Shown here: positions 48,767 through 58,290 of the stretch, in pieces
Numbering within the stretch: the first letter of the stretch is position 1
Layout of the letters: each line of letters begins with the position of its first letter
Source: an uncultured Oscillospiraceae bacterium
GTDB taxonomy: Bacteria > Bacillota > Clostridia > Oscillospirales > Acutalibacteraceae
DNA length: 64,000 bases
Assembly: GCA_958366985.1 (NCBI GenBank)
Contig: CATXDC010000016.1
Coordinates: 6,341-70,340 of the forward strand
Reading direction: 5' to 3'
Made by a program: the position numbers and the translations under genes
The notes under the pieces: generated by a model
Databases searched by the model: none
Told to the model about the DNA's origin: nothing
What the model saw: the letters and a program-made list of their open reading frames with translations, nothing else

Positions 48767-50524
48767 ATGGCACTTGACGGCATTTTCCTGCACTATCTGT
48801 GCAGTGAAATAAACAAAAAAATGAGGGGAGCAAAGGTGGATAAAGTCTTTCAGCCCTCAAAGGAGGAACTTGTTTTTCTCCTGAGAAGCAGAGAGGGAAA
48901 CGCAAGACTTTATATTTCATCAAGGGCAAACAGTCCCAGAGTAAATTTCACCCAGAACGCTCCTGATAATCCGGCAAATCCTCCGATGCTCTGTATGCTT
49001 CTTAGAAAAAAACTCTGCGGATGCACCTTTGAGGGGATAAGCCAGTATGAAAACGACAGAGTTGCGTTTTTGAAGTTCACAGGTACTGATGAGCTGGGTG
49101 ACCCGGCGGAGTATACCCTGTGCGTTGAGATAATGGCAAAGCACAGCAATATAATTCTTGTGGATAAAAAGGGAGTCATTATAGATTCCGTTAAACGTGT
49201 TGATTCCTCAAAATCCTCTTACCGAGTTGTGCTGCCGGGAGAAAAATATATTCTCCCTCCTAAGCAGAATAAGCTGATGCTTAAAGGTGAGAACGTAAGT
49301 AAAATAATCATCCTTTTAAAATCTTCCGATAAAATTCTTTCAAAATCTCTTCTTAATACAGTGCAGGGACTTTCTCCTCTTTCAGCCCGTGAGATAGCTT
49401 TCGAGGTGCTCGGTAATTGCGATGTTTCCTGCGCCATTATGAGCGGTGAAGAATGGCTGAATCTTGAAGCTTTGCTTCAAAATATGGCTGAGAAAATTGC
49501 AAAGGGAGAGAGCTGTCCGCAGGTTGTGTTCGGTGAGGACTCAAAGCCACGTGATTTTTCCTTTATGCCCCTTAATCAGTATAAGGGAATGAAAATTAAG
49601 GAGTATGGCTCATGTTCCGAGCTTCTGGACTTTTTCTATACGGAAAAGGACAGAGCGGAGAGAATACATCAGCGTGCGCAGGATTTGTTCAGGCTTCTTA
49701 GCAATACCATTGAAAGAGTCAGCCGCAGAATAAATATGCAGACAGCGGAGCTTAACGAAAGCGAAGACAGGGAAAAGCTGCGTATTTATGCGGAGCTTAT
49801 AAGTGCGAATCAGTATAGACTGGGGAAGGGTGCACAGTTTTACGACGTTGAAAACTATTATGATGACAATAAGCCTGTGAGAATACCTTGCAGTCCCGCC
49901 CTTTCTCCCATTCAGAATTCGCAGAAATATTTCAAGGAATATAAAAAGGCCTTTGTGGCAGAGAAAAAACTCACGGAGCTTATTGCCGAGGGTAAGCAGG
50001 AGCTTCAGTATGTCCAGTCACTTATGGATATTTTGAGCAGATGCTCAGGGGAAGCAGACCTTTCCGCACTGCGTGAAGAGCTTATACAGGCTGGGTACAT
50101 AAAGCTGAGAAGTACCAGCGGAAGAAAGGCGAGAAAGGAAAAGCCCCTTGCACCGATGCGCTTTGTGACCGATACAGGAAAGACGGTTTTCGTCGGCAGA
50201 AACAACCTGCAAAACGATAAGCTTACCCTTAAAACGGCTGCAAAAAACGATATGTGGTTTCACCTTAAAAATGCCCCCGGTTCCCATGTTATACTTGAAA
50301 CAAAGGGAGAAGAGCCGGAGAATATAGACATTTTTCAGGCGGCTACACTTGCCTCATGGTTCAGCAGTGCGAGGGAAAGTTCAAAAACGGAGATAGACTA
50401 TACTCAGGTAAAAAATGTTAAAAAGCCATCAGGCTCAAAACCGGGAATGGTTATATACGACCATTACAATACGATTATAGTTGACCCTGATTCGGAAACA
50501 GTCAAAAAGCTTTCAAAGCAGTAA
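48767..50524 (+). CDS. rqcH: NFACT protein RqcH (ribosome quality control)
   Basis: A 585-residue protein: NFACT-N domain (MALDGIFLHYLCSEINKKMR), helix-hairpin-helix and coiled coils (KDRAERIHQRAQDLFRLLSN, about 285-435) and the C-terminal NFACT-R domain (NDMWFHLKNAPGSHVILETK). RqcH binds stalled 50S subunits and adds Ala tails to nascent chains for degradation; older names call it a fibronectin-binding protein. It lies 24 bp after the Nif3-like gene and may be co-transcribed. Confidence 0.93.
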   Translation: MALDGIFLHYLCSEINKKMRGAKVDKVFQPSKEELVFLLRSREGNARLYISSRANSPRVNFTQNAPDNPANPPMLCMLLRKKLCGCTFEGISQYENDRVAFLKFTGTDELGDPAEYTLCVEIMAKHSNIILVDKKGVIIDSVKRVDSSKSSYRVVLPGEKYILPPKQNKLMLKGENVSKIIILLKSSDKILSKSLLNTVQGLSPLSAREIAFEVLGNCDVSCAIMSGEEWLNLEALLQNMAEKIAKGESCPQVVFGEDSKPRDFSFMPLNQYKGMKIKEYGSCSELLDFFYTEKDRAERIHQRAQDLFRLLSNTIERVSRRINMQTAELNESEDREKLRIYAELISANQYRLGKGAQFYDVENYYDDNKPVRIPCSPALSPIQNSQKYFKEYKKAFVAEKKLTELIAEGKQELQYVQSLMDILSRCSGEADLSALREELIQAGYIKLRSTSGRKARKEKPLAPMRFVTDTGKTVFVGRNNLQNDKLTLKTAAKNDMWFHLKNAPGSHVILETKGEEPENIDIFQAATLASWFSSARESSKTEIDYTQVKNVKKPSGSKPGMVIYDHYNTIIVDPDSETVKKLSKQ

Positions 50525-50537
50525 ATACCCAAACTTA

Positions 50538-50568
50538 AAAGCCGATGCAGTTTTTTGCATCGGCTTTA
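50538..50568. terminator. Bidirectional terminator
   Basis: AAAGCCGATGCA pairs with TGCATCGGCTTT around a T-rich loop, between convergent genes. Confidence 0.85.
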
Positions 50569-50570
50569 TC

Positions 50571-51077
50571 TTATATATCTGTGTTTTCAAAAAAGTAACT
50601 GAGTGTGTCTACAAGAAGCTTTTCGTCATATAGCTTTTGTATTTCCTCTTTGCTGAGCCATTTTGACTGCTCTACCTCTTTTGTTTCAGCTTTATCCAAA
50701 TGTGCTTCACCGTCATACTCGAAACACCATACGTCCAGTATATCGTTAAATTTTCTTCTTCCCATGGCTTTTCGTACTTTTGAGAAAATGAGATTGCCTT
50801 TGTCAGGGGATAAGTCAATTCCGACTTCTTCCTTCACTTCTCTTAATGCGCCCTGTAAGCTGTTTTCTCCCTTTAAAACGGAACCGCCTACGGTTTCCCA
50901 CATAAGGGGACAGGTGGGTCTGTCTGCCGAACGCTGAGAAATAAGGTATTGACCTTTGCTGTTTTTAATCCAGACGTGAACAACTATATGAAATAAATTT
51001 TCAGGCAGCTCTTCGCCTCTTACATGGCTTTTACCCGTTAAAATTCTGTCCTCGGTGTATAAATCCCACAGTTCCAT
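50571..51077 (-). CDS. NUDIX hydrolase
   Basis: A 168-residue protein with a complete Nudix box (GGSVLKGENSLQGALREVKE followed by EVGI) that binds Mg for hydrolysis of a nucleoside diphosphate linked to X. The N-terminus (ELWDLYTEDRILTGKSHVRG) matches the YfcD/Idi-like branch. Substrate not known. Its stop lies immediately after the rqcH terminator. Confidence 0.9.
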   Translation of the reverse strand: MELWDLYTEDRILTGKSHVRGEELPENLFHIVVHVWIKNSKGQYLISQRSADRPTCPLMWETVGGSVLKGENSLQGALREVKEEVGIDLSPDKGNLIFSKVRKAMGRRKFNDILDVWCFEYDGEAHLDKAETKEVEQSKWLSKEEIQKLYDEKLLVDTLSYFFENTDI

Positions 51078-51150
51078 TTTAAAGCCTCCCTTTTACTTGG
51101 TTCAGCTATTATCTCACAAAAATACAGTTTCTACAAGAAGAAAAGCAAAA

Positions 51151-51182
51151 GAAAAAAGTCCGGATTGTAACCGGACTTTAAA
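51151..51182 (-). terminator. Terminator of the helicase gene
   Basis: AAAGTCCGG (51155-51163) pairs with CCGGACTTT (51171-51179). Confidence 0.8.
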
Positions 51183-51201
51183 TTAAATATATTGCAGCAA
51201 A

Positions 51202-52914
51202 TTACAGCTTTCTTGTAACTGTTTTATATCCCATTATCTTGCAGCCTTTCATTGCGTCGAGAACCTTTTTGGTGTTCTCCTTGGGCACTGAAACAATGGT
51301 GCAGGATTCGAGTATTTCAATTCTGCCGAAAGCCTTTCCGGGAAGTCCTGATTCTCCTGCAACAGCTCCTAAAATGTGAGCGGCGCTGACTCTGTGCTTT
51401 TTGCCCACATTTATGCTGATTTTATCCATTCCGCTTTCGTCAGCGTGTTCACGGCGTGGAGCACGTGCTGCGCTTCTTGTGTTCTGCTTTCTTCTGTCAC
51501 CCTGCTGAGAACGTCCACGGCGGTCACGGTCGGAATCGCTTCTGCGGTTCATTGTAAGACGGATTTTCTTTCCCTCTTCCTCAAATGCAATATCATCGTG
51601 TTTGCTGTGAGTGTTGTAGCTGCCTGTTTCAATAAGCTTCTTTATAAGTGCGCCGCAGATTTCAACAGAGGAATAGCTTCCGAAAAGGGAGTCGAGAATT
51701 TCATTGAATTCTTCAAGACCACCTTCTTCGATTGTCTTACTGATTTCTTCCGTAAGCTTTACATTTAAAACGTCGCTGAGTTCATCGCTTGTGGGTATGC
51801 GCATAAGATGAATTTTTGACTTTGTGTATCTCTCAATGTCGTGAAGCTCATAAATCTGCCTGCGTCCGCATACAAAGGTGTAAGCGGTTCCCTGCTTGCC
51901 GATTCGTCCCGTACGTCCTATTCTGTGTACATAGTATTCGAGGTCTTGAGGAATGTCGTAGTTGAATACCGCTTCAACATCGTCAACATCAATGCCTCTT
52001 GCGGCAACGTCTGTGGCGATGAGAATACTTATATTTCCCTTACGGTAGCCGTTCATTATTCTGGTGCGGTCGTTCTGCTTCATGTCGCCGTGAAGTCCGC
52101 CTACGCAGTAACCCATTGCGCTGAGCTCTTCTGCAAGATCGCCGACCTGCTTTTTAGTGTTACAGAAAACTATGGAGCGGGAGGGATTGTATCTGTCAAG
52201 AAGTCTGCTAAGAGCCTCGGTTTTCTTACCGGCGGGAATTTCGTAGTAATACTGGTCGATGTTGGGAACAGTGATTTCTTCCCTTGTGATTTTTACTATT
52301 TCCGGATCATGCTGATAGAGCTTTGTAATTTCCATTATTTCGTCGCTCATAGTGGCGGAGAAGAGAATGGTCTGTCTTTCTTCTGGAACGTCCTTGAGGA
52401 TTGTCTCAATATCCTCTCTGAATCCCATGCTGAGCATTTCGTCGGCCTCATCGAGAATGACCATTTTAAGGTGAGAGAAAGAAATTGTCTTTCTGCGCAT
52501 ATGGTCCATAACTCTGCCGGGAGTACCAACTATAATCTGTGCTCCGCCTTTAAGCGCCTCAAACTGTCTTTCAATAGGCTGACCGCCGTAAATGGGAACG
52601 GTCTTTATAAAGCGTTTGTATTTTGTAAGCTTTTTGATTTCATCGCATGCCTGAATTGCAAGCTCTCTTGTAGGACAGAGAATGAGAATCTGAGTGGCTT
52701 TTTTAAGAGCCTTGTCGATAATTTCAATGGCGGGAATACTGAAAGCCGCTGTCTTTCCTGTACCTGTATGGGAGTGGCCTATAACGTCCTTGCCGCTGAG
52801 TATAAGGGGGATGCTCTCTGCCTGAATACCTGTGGCTTCTTCAAATCCAATATCGCTGATGGCGTGTTTTATCTCTTCTGAAATTGGCATTTCGGAAAAC
52901 TGTTTAATAATCAT
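51202..52914 (-). CDS. DEAD-box RNA helicase (DeaD/CshA type with DbpA-like RRM)
   Basis: A 570-residue helicase: Q motif region, motif I SHTGTGKTAAF, motif II LDEADEML, motif III FSATMS, motif VI HRIGRTGR, an Arg/Asp-rich linker at about 455-495 (SDSDRDRRGRSQQGD) and a C-terminal DbpA-type RRM (KISINVGKKHRVSAAHILGA). It remodels RNA in ribosome assembly and mRNA decay, especially in the cold. It starts behind GAGGAAC on the minus strand. Confidence 0.94.
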   Translation of the reverse strand: MIIKQFSEMPISEEIKHAISDIGFEEATGIQAESIPLILSGKDVIGHSHTGTGKTAAFSIPAIEIIDKALKKATQILILCPTRELAIQACDEIKKLTKYKRFIKTVPIYGGQPIERQFEALKGGAQIIVGTPGRVMDHMRRKTISFSHLKMVILDEADEMLSMGFREDIETILKDVPEERQTILFSATMSDEIMEITKLYQHDPEIVKITREEITVPNIDQYYYEIPAGKKTEALSRLLDRYNPSRSIVFCNTKKQVGDLAEELSAMGYCVGGLHGDMKQNDRTRIMNGYRKGNISILIATDVAARGIDVDDVEAVFNYDIPQDLEYYVHRIGRTGRIGKQGTAYTFVCGRRQIYELHDIERYTKSKIHLMRIPTSDELSDVLNVKLTEEISKTIEEGGLEEFNEILDSLFGSYSSVEICGALIKKLIETGSYNTHSKHDDIAFEEEGKKIRLTMNRRSDSDRDRRGRSQQGDRRKQNTRSAARAPRREHADESGMDKISINVGKKHRVSAAHILGAVAGESGLPGKAFGRIEILESCTIVSVPKENTKKVLDAMKGCKIMGYKTVTRKL

Positions 52915-53226
52915 AAGTTCCTCTTTTCAAAAATTTATCCTGGTTATTATACTACAAAAAAGTGTAATCTTTAAAAGAAAAATGGTTCTAAATAAAAAAA
53001 CGGCAACTTTGCCAATAATAAAAGGGGATGCGGCGCTAATAATGTAACAATCAATAGTGAAAAAAGGGGCTCGATTGTGACCAAATGTTATTTTATATGT
53101 AACATAATTGTGAACTTTTAAAAAACCACTTGATTTTTAAGGTGAAAGTGTCTAAAATATGTTTTAGCACTCAAGGAGTTAGAGTGCTAAACTTAACTGG
53201 TACATAATTTCAAGGAGGAATTTAAT
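52915..53226. other. Divergent intergenic region with groESL promoter and CIRCE
   Basis: 312 bp between the helicase and groES. The groES-proximal 100 bp carry the promoter and CIRCE operator; the rest is A+T-rich and without recognisable signal apart from the helicase promoter it must contain. Confidence 0.7.
53130..53190 (+). promoter_or_regulatory. groESL promoter and CIRCE operator
   Basis: -35 TTGATT (53130-53135), 17-bp spacer, -10 TAAAAT (53153-53158), then a perfect CIRCE element, TTAGCACTC-N9-GAGTGCTAA (53164-53190), over the transcription start. HrcA binds CIRCE and represses at normal temperature; the hrcA gene is not in this window. Confidence 0.95.
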
Positions 53227-53511
53227 ATGACTATTAAACCGCTTGCAGACAGAGTTGTTGTTAAAGCCGTTGAGATGGAAGAGACAACAAAGAGTGGAAT
53301 CATTCTTGCCGCTTCCGCACAGGAGAAGCCCCAGGTTGCCGAGGTTGTTGCAGTAGGACCCGGAGGAATGGTAGACGGCAAAGAAGTTGAGATGTATGTT
53401 AAGGTAGGCGACAAGGTTATAACAAGCAAGTACTCCGGAACCGAAGTAAAACTTGATAAAGAAGAATATACAATTGTCCGCCAGGGCGACATTCTTGCAG
53501 TTGTAGAATAA
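53227..53511 (+). CDS. groES: Co-chaperonin GroES
   Basis: A 94-residue protein of the usual length with the mobile loop (EMEETTKSGIILAASAQEKP) and the hydrophobic IIL tripeptide that contacts GroEL. It caps the chaperonin cavity as a heptamer. First gene of the CIRCE-controlled operon, behind AAGGAGG. Confidence 0.97.
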   Translation: MTIKPLADRVVVKAVEMEETTKSGIILAASAQEKPQVAEVVAVGPGGMVDGKEVEMYVKVGDKVITSKYSGTEVKLDKEEYTIVRQGDILAVVE

Positions 53512-53538
53512 TTAACTTTCTTTTGGAGGTAATGACTT

Positions 53539-55176
53539 ATGGCTAAACAGATTATTTACGGTGAGGAAGCCCGCAAGGCTCTTCAGAAGGGTATCGACAA
53601 GCTTAGCGATACCGTTAAAATTACACTTGGACCCAAGGGCAGAAACGTTGTTCTTGATAAAAAATACGGCGCACCCCTTATCACAAACGACGGTGTTTCC
53701 ATTGCAAAGGAAATCGAGCTTGAAGATCCCTTTGAGAACATGGGTGCACAGCTTGTAAAGGAAGTTGCTACAAAGACAAATGATGTAGCAGGTGACGGTA
53801 CAACAACCGCAACACTTCTTGCACAGGCACTTGTACGTGAGGGACTTAAAAACGTTGCAGCCGGCGCAAATCCCATGGAAGTAAAGAACGGCATTAAGAA
53901 GGCTGTTGAAACAGCAGTTGAGGCTCTTAAGGCTAACTCCACACCCGTTAAGGGCACACAGGATATCGCTCACGCAGCAACAGTTTCTTCTGCTGATGAG
54001 TACATCGGCCAGCTTATCGCTGAGGCTATGGAAAAGGTTACAGCAGACGGCGTAATCACAGTTGAGGAGTCAAGAACAGCTGAAACATCCGTTGATGTTG
54101 TTGAGGGTATGCAGTTTGACCGTGGTTATGTATCACCCTACATGGCAACAGATATGGATAAGATGGAAGCAGTTATCGATGATGCATATCTTCTTATCAC
54201 AGACAAGAAGATTTCAAATATTCAGGAAATTCTTCCCCTCCTTGAGCAGATAGTTCAGGCAGGCAAGAAGCTTGTTATCGTAGCTGAGGACGTTGAGGGT
54301 GAGGCTCTTGCAACACTCCTTGTCAACAGACTCAGAGGCACATTCACCTGCGTAGCAGTCAAGGCTCCCGGCTTTGGCGACAGACGTAAGGAAATGCTTC
54401 GTGATATCGCTATCCTTACAGGCGGTGAGGTTATCACTTCAGACCTTGGCCTTGAGCTTAAGGATACAACAATTGATCAGCTCGGAAGCGCACGTCAGGT
54501 AAAGGTAACAAAGGAAAATACAATTATCGTTGACGGTATGGGCGATCCCGCTGCTATTAAGGCAAGAATCAACCAGATCAAGGCTCAGATTGAGGAGTCC
54601 ACTTCAGAGTTCGACCGTGAAAAGCTTCAGGAGCGTCTTGCAAAGCTTTCCGGCGGTGTTGCAGTTCTCAGAGTCGGCGCAGCAACAGAGACTGAGATGA
54701 AAGAGAAGAAGCTCCGCATTGAGGATGCTCTTGCAGCAACAAAGGCAGCTGTTGAAGAGGGTCTCGTAGCAGGCGGCGGTGTTGCACTTGTAAACGTTAT
54801 CCCCGCAGTTGAGAAGCTTCTTGATACAGATAACCTCGATGAAAAGACAGGCGTTAAGATTGTTCTTAAAGCTCTTGAAGAGCCCATGCGTCAGATTGCC
54901 GCAAACGCAGGTCTTGAGGGTTCAGTAATTGTTGACGCTGTCAAGAAGTCAGGCAAGGTTGGCTACGGCTTCGACTTTGCTAAGAGCAATTACATTGATA
55001 TGCTTGATGCAGGTATCGTTGACCCCACTAAGGTTACACGTTCAGCTCTTCAGAACGCAGCATCAGTAGCAGCAATGGTTCTTACAACAGAGTCACTTGT
55101 AACAGATAAGCCCGACCCCGCAGCAGATGCAGCAGCAAAAGCAGCTATGGCATCACAGGGCGGCGGAATGTATTAA
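53539..55176 (+). CDS. groEL: Chaperonin GroEL
   Basis: A 545-residue chaperonin with LGPKGRNVVLDKKYGAPLIT, the ATP-binding GDGTTTATLLAQAL motif with catalytic Asp, AAVEEGLVAGGGVAL and a short Gly/Met tail ending GGGMY. It folds proteins in an ATP-driven double ring with GroES. Codon use is strongly biased towards a few codons (CTT, GTT, AAG), as expected for a highly expressed gene. It is 27 bp after groES. Confidence 0.98.
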   Translation: MAKQIIYGEEARKALQKGIDKLSDTVKITLGPKGRNVVLDKKYGAPLITNDGVSIAKEIELEDPFENMGAQLVKEVATKTNDVAGDGTTTATLLAQALVREGLKNVAAGANPMEVKNGIKKAVETAVEALKANSTPVKGTQDIAHAATVSSADEYIGQLIAEAMEKVTADGVITVEESRTAETSVDVVEGMQFDRGYVSPYMATDMDKMEAVIDDAYLLITDKKISNIQEILPLLEQIVQAGKKLVIVAEDVEGEALATLLVNRLRGTFTCVAVKAPGFGDRRKEMLRDIAILTGGEVITSDLGLELKDTTIDQLGSARQVKVTKENTIIVDGMGDPAAIKARINQIKAQIEESTSEFDREKLQERLAKLSGGVAVLRVGAATETEMKEKKLRIEDALAATKAAVEEGLVAGGGVALVNVIPAVEKLLDTDNLDEKTGVKIVLKALEEPMRQIAANAGLEGSVIVDAVKKSGKVGYGFDFAKSNYIDMLDAGIVDPTKVTRSALQNAASVAAMVLTTESLVTDKPDPAADAAAKAAMASQGGGMY

Positions 55177-55212
55177 TTAAAACACTTAAACTGACTGTCG
55201 GTTTGTTTATCA

Positions 55213-55246
55213 GAGCCGGATACTGTAAAAGGTATCCGGCTTTTTT
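55213..55246 (+). terminator. Terminator of groESL
   Basis: AGCCGGATAC (55214-55223) pairs with GTATCCGGCT (55232-55241), then TTTTT. Confidence 0.9.
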
Positions 55247-55419
55247 CTGTGTAAGATATATAATGTGGTAAAACAGAATTTGTGCAATGTAAATGAATGT
55301 ACAAAAAATCCGTAAAATAGATTGACTTTTTAATCAAAATATGTAAAAATTAACTCCGTTAATAAATGACGGGCGAGTTAATCGCTCGTTTTAAATTTTT
55401 ATTGAGGAGAAGATGTTTT

Positions 55420-56601
55420 ATGAGCATTGTGCAAAAACGTATTTTAATTGCAGTGCTGTCTGTCGTTGCGGTTTTACTTATAGCCGGTATAGCCGCTCTG
55501 ATTATTTTACTTCCTGCAAAGGGAGAGGTTTCAAATGAATTCTGGCTTTCAACGGACACATACAATCTTGAAGATACCCAGGTGATTCAGAAAGAGCCTG
55601 GTAAGGATTTCAAGATTCTCAATCTTGCCGATATTCAGTACAGCGATGTATATGATATCGGAAAGAGATCTTATACCGAGGAGACTATAAAGACTCTTAT
55701 CGAGCAGGAAAAGCCAGATCTTATTCTTATGACTGGTGACCAGACATGGACTGTAACACAGCGTTCATCCATTAAGTCTTTAATCAAATTCATGGATTCC
55801 TTTAAAATTCCGTGGGCACCTGTTTTCGGCAACCATGACGGAGAGGGCAACGCAGACAAAAACTGGCTTGCAGATAGATATGAGGAGTCTGAGTATTGCC
55901 TTTTCAAAAAGGGACCCAATAATATAGGCGGTGTCGGCAACTACATAATCAATATTATGGAAGGCGACAAGATTGTGGAGTCCATTATCATGATGGACTC
56001 AGGTGCTGGACGCACTTATCCGGAGGAGAGCGAGCACTTTATGTACAGCGATGCTCTTAAGAATGACTATGAGGGAGAAGAGGCATCAAAGAATTACAAG
56101 GAATATAAGCTCAATGATGATGGAACACGTCAGCAGGCTCAGTACGGAACAGGCTATGAATTTATATCAGAATCACAGATAGCTTGGTATAAATGGGCAG
56201 TTGAGGGTGCAGCGAAGATAAACGGAGGAACAGCTCCGGAATCAACAGCAGTATTCCATATAGCTCTTCCAGAATATCACGAGGCGTATCTCCAGTGGCT
56301 TGACAGCGGCTTTGATCCCAATATGGGCTTCGGAGAAATGCGTGAACAAGTATGCTGTCCCCTTATAAATTCAGGACTTTTCGATGTTATGAAAGAGCTT
56401 GGCAGCACAAAGAACGTGCTTGTAGGTCATGACCATGTTAATACATTTTCAGTGATGTATGAAGGAATAAGACTTACATACGGCCTTAAAACAGGCGATC
56501 GCTGTTACGTTGATTCCGATCTCAACGGCGGAACCGTTCTTACACTTACAGACAATGGAATCACAAACGTTGAACATAAGTTTGTAGAAGTTAAAGACTA
56601 A
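55420..56601 (+). CDS. Membrane-anchored metallophosphoesterase
   Basis: A 393-residue protein: N-terminal membrane anchor (about 7-32), then a calcineurin-like phosphoesterase domain with metal ligands in ILNLADIQYSD, LMTGDQTWT, VFGNHDGEGN and LVGHDHVNTF. The catalytic domain faces the outside. The upstream frame is longer, but ATG 55420 follows GAGGAGAAG. Substrate unknown. Confidence 0.88.
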   Translation: MSIVQKRILIAVLSVVAVLLIAGIAALIILLPAKGEVSNEFWLSTDTYNLEDTQVIQKEPGKDFKILNLADIQYSDVYDIGKRSYTEETIKTLIEQEKPDLILMTGDQTWTVTQRSSIKSLIKFMDSFKIPWAPVFGNHDGEGNADKNWLADRYEESEYCLFKKGPNNIGGVGNYIINIMEGDKIVESIIMMDSGAGRTYPEESEHFMYSDALKNDYEGEEASKNYKEYKLNDDGTRQQAQYGTGYEFISESQIAWYKWAVEGAAKINGGTAPESTAVFHIALPEYHEAYLQWLDSGFDPNMGFGEMREQVCCPLINSGLFDVMKELGSTKNVLVGHDHVNTFSVMYEGIRLTYGLKTGDRCYVDSDLNGGTVLTLTDNGITNVEHKFVEVKD

Positions 56602-56614
56602 AATTACAAGGCGA

Positions 56615-56646
56615 GCGCCGGACTTCTAAAGTCCGGCGTTATTTTT
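56615..56646 (+). terminator. Terminator of the phosphoesterase gene
   Basis: CGCCGGACTT (56617-56626 region) pairs with AAGTCCGGCG (56629-56638), then TTATTTTT. Confidence 0.85.
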
Positions 56647-56728
56647 ATACCTGTATTTGCAAATAAAGTAAAAATTTGATAAAATATAATGTCAATTTTA
56701 TTATAAGAAGAATTGGAGATTGATTGAG

Positions 56729-57397
56729 ATGTCAGGAAAGCTGATTGTAATAGAAGGACTTGATGGAAGCGGAAAGAGCACACAGATGCAGTGCCTTACT
56801 AAAAAGCTGGATGCTGTGGGTGCTGCTTATAAAAGAATAAAGCTGCCGAATTATTCCAGCCCCTCCTGTTCTCTTGTCAATATGTATTTGAAAGGTGAGT
56901 TTGGCAAAAAGGCCGACGATGTAAATGCATACGCCGCATCTTCCTTTTATGCCGTTGACCGCTTTGCAAGCTTCAAGCAGGTTTGGGGAGAGGATTATTT
57001 AAACGGAAGCGTAATTCTTGCAGATCGCTACGCTACTTCAAATGCGGTTCATCAAATGGTAAAGCTTCCTGAGGAGCAGTGGGATGAATATCTCTCGTGG
57101 CTCCAGGATTATGAATATGTAAAAATGGGAATACCAAAACCGACAGCTGTAATTTTTCTTGATATGCCGATAGAAGTTTCACAGAAGCTAATGTCTGAGA
57201 GATATAACGGTGACGAAAAGAAAAAAGATGTCCATGAAGCCGATACGGAATATTTGAGAAAGTGCCGAAAGGCAGCTTTTTATGCGGCGGATAAGCTTTC
57301 ATGGAATGTTATAAACTGCACTGAGGGAGAAAGGGTAAAGAGTATAGAGGAAATTGCGGACGAAATATTTGAAGTTGTAAAAAAGGAGATACTGTAA
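56729..57397 (+). CDS. tmk: Thymidylate kinase-like protein
   Basis: A 222-residue P-loop kinase: VIEGLDGSGKSTQM, the dTMP/Asp-Arg motif LADRYATSNAV and a C-terminal LID region (MSERYNGDEKKKDVHE). It phosphorylates dTMP for DNA synthesis; the ADR segment and length support Tmk over other NMP kinases. ATG 56729 is preferred behind TTGGAG. It starts a run of closely packed genes to 63931. Confidence 0.88.
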   Translation: MSGKLIVIEGLDGSGKSTQMQCLTKKLDAVGAAYKRIKLPNYSSPSCSLVNMYLKGEFGKKADDVNAYAASSFYAVDRFASFKQVWGEDYLNGSVILADRYATSNAVHQMVKLPEEQWDEYLSWLQDYEYVKMGIPKPTAVIFLDMPIEVSQKLMSERYNGDEKKKDVHEADTEYLRKCRKAAFYAADKLSWNVINCTEGERVKSIEEIADEIFEVVKKEIL

Positions 57398-57400
57398 AAT

Positions 57401-58288
57401 ATGCTTGAATTCAGAAATCCGGTATTAGAGGACAAGCTTTGGGCAGGTAAGATTTTAAAATCATCATCTTTTTATGGATGTGAATATACTTTCGGCAATA
57501 TAATGATGTGGCATGAGGTCTACAAAAACAAAATTGCACGGTTTGAGGATTTTCTTGTAACCTGTTCTCATGGAGATCAGATTATGTTTGCCTTTCCGGC
57601 AGGAGATGGAGATCTCAAAAAGATCATTTCTGAAATGGAAAACTATGCTGCTTCTTTAGGACAGAAGCTTAAAATATTCGGAGTTACTGAAAAGTCCATG
57701 GACGCTCTCGAAAAACTTTTCCCGGGGAAATTTACCTTTACCATGCATAGAGGAAGCTGTGATTATATTTATCTTACGGAAAAGCTCGCTCAGTTAAAGG
57801 GCAAGAAATTCCACGGAAAGCGCAATCATATTGCAGCCTTTGAAAAGGCTTTTCCCCAGTGGAAGTATCACGAAATAGATAAATCCAACATCGATCTTTG
57901 CATCGATATGAACAGACGCTGGGAGAAGGAGAATTTGGAGCGCAACCCCAGAGATCTTTCAAATGAGCAAAAGGCTATATCCATTGCTTTTGAAAACTTT
58001 TTTGATTTGGGATTGGTTGGAGGTTTTATCACCGCCAATGACAGCGTAGTGGCATATACAATAGGAGAAGAAATAAACAGCGAAGTTTTCTGCACCCATA
58101 TTGAAAAAGCATTCGGAGATGTCAGGGGAGCTTATCCTATTATCAACAGAGAATTTGCCAAAAATACAATCTGCTCATATAAATATGTAAACCGTGAAGA
58201 GGATTTAGGCGAAGAGGGACTGCGAAAGGCAAAGCTTTCTTATCAGCCTGATATTCTTCTTGAAAAATATACTGCGGAGGTGCAGTGA
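57401..58288 (+). CDS. DUF2156-family protein (phosphatidylglycerol lysyltransferase-like domain)
   Basis: A 295-residue soluble protein with the DUF2156 GNAT-like double fold: GCEYTFGNIMMWHEVYKNKI near the start, KGKKFHGKRNHIAAFEKAFP and GAYPIINREFAKNTICSYKY later. The same domain forms the catalytic part of MprF, but here no membrane domain is present. It starts 3 bp after tmk. The C-terminal part (GLRKAKLSYQPDILLEKY) is conserved in this Firmicute branch. Substrate unknown. Confidence 0.82.
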   Translation: MLEFRNPVLEDKLWAGKILKSSSFYGCEYTFGNIMMWHEVYKNKIARFEDFLVTCSHGDQIMFAFPAGDGDLKKIISEMENYAASLGQKLKIFGVTEKSMDALEKLFPGKFTFTMHRGSCDYIYLTEKLAQLKGKKFHGKRNHIAAFEKAFPQWKYHEIDKSNIDLCIDMNRRWEKENLERNPRDLSNEQKAISIAFENFFDLGLVGGFITANDSVVAYTIGEEINSEVFCTHIEKAFGDVRGAYPIINREFAKNTICSYKYVNREEDLGEEGLRKAKLSYQPDILLEKYTAEVQ

Positions 58289-58290
58289 TT

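Noticed and set aside
51841..52881. Long open frame (346 codons) antisense to the DEAD-box helicase
   Set aside because: It is a shadow of the helicase codon pattern; no domain, no ribosome site, and the minus-strand gene has all family motifs.
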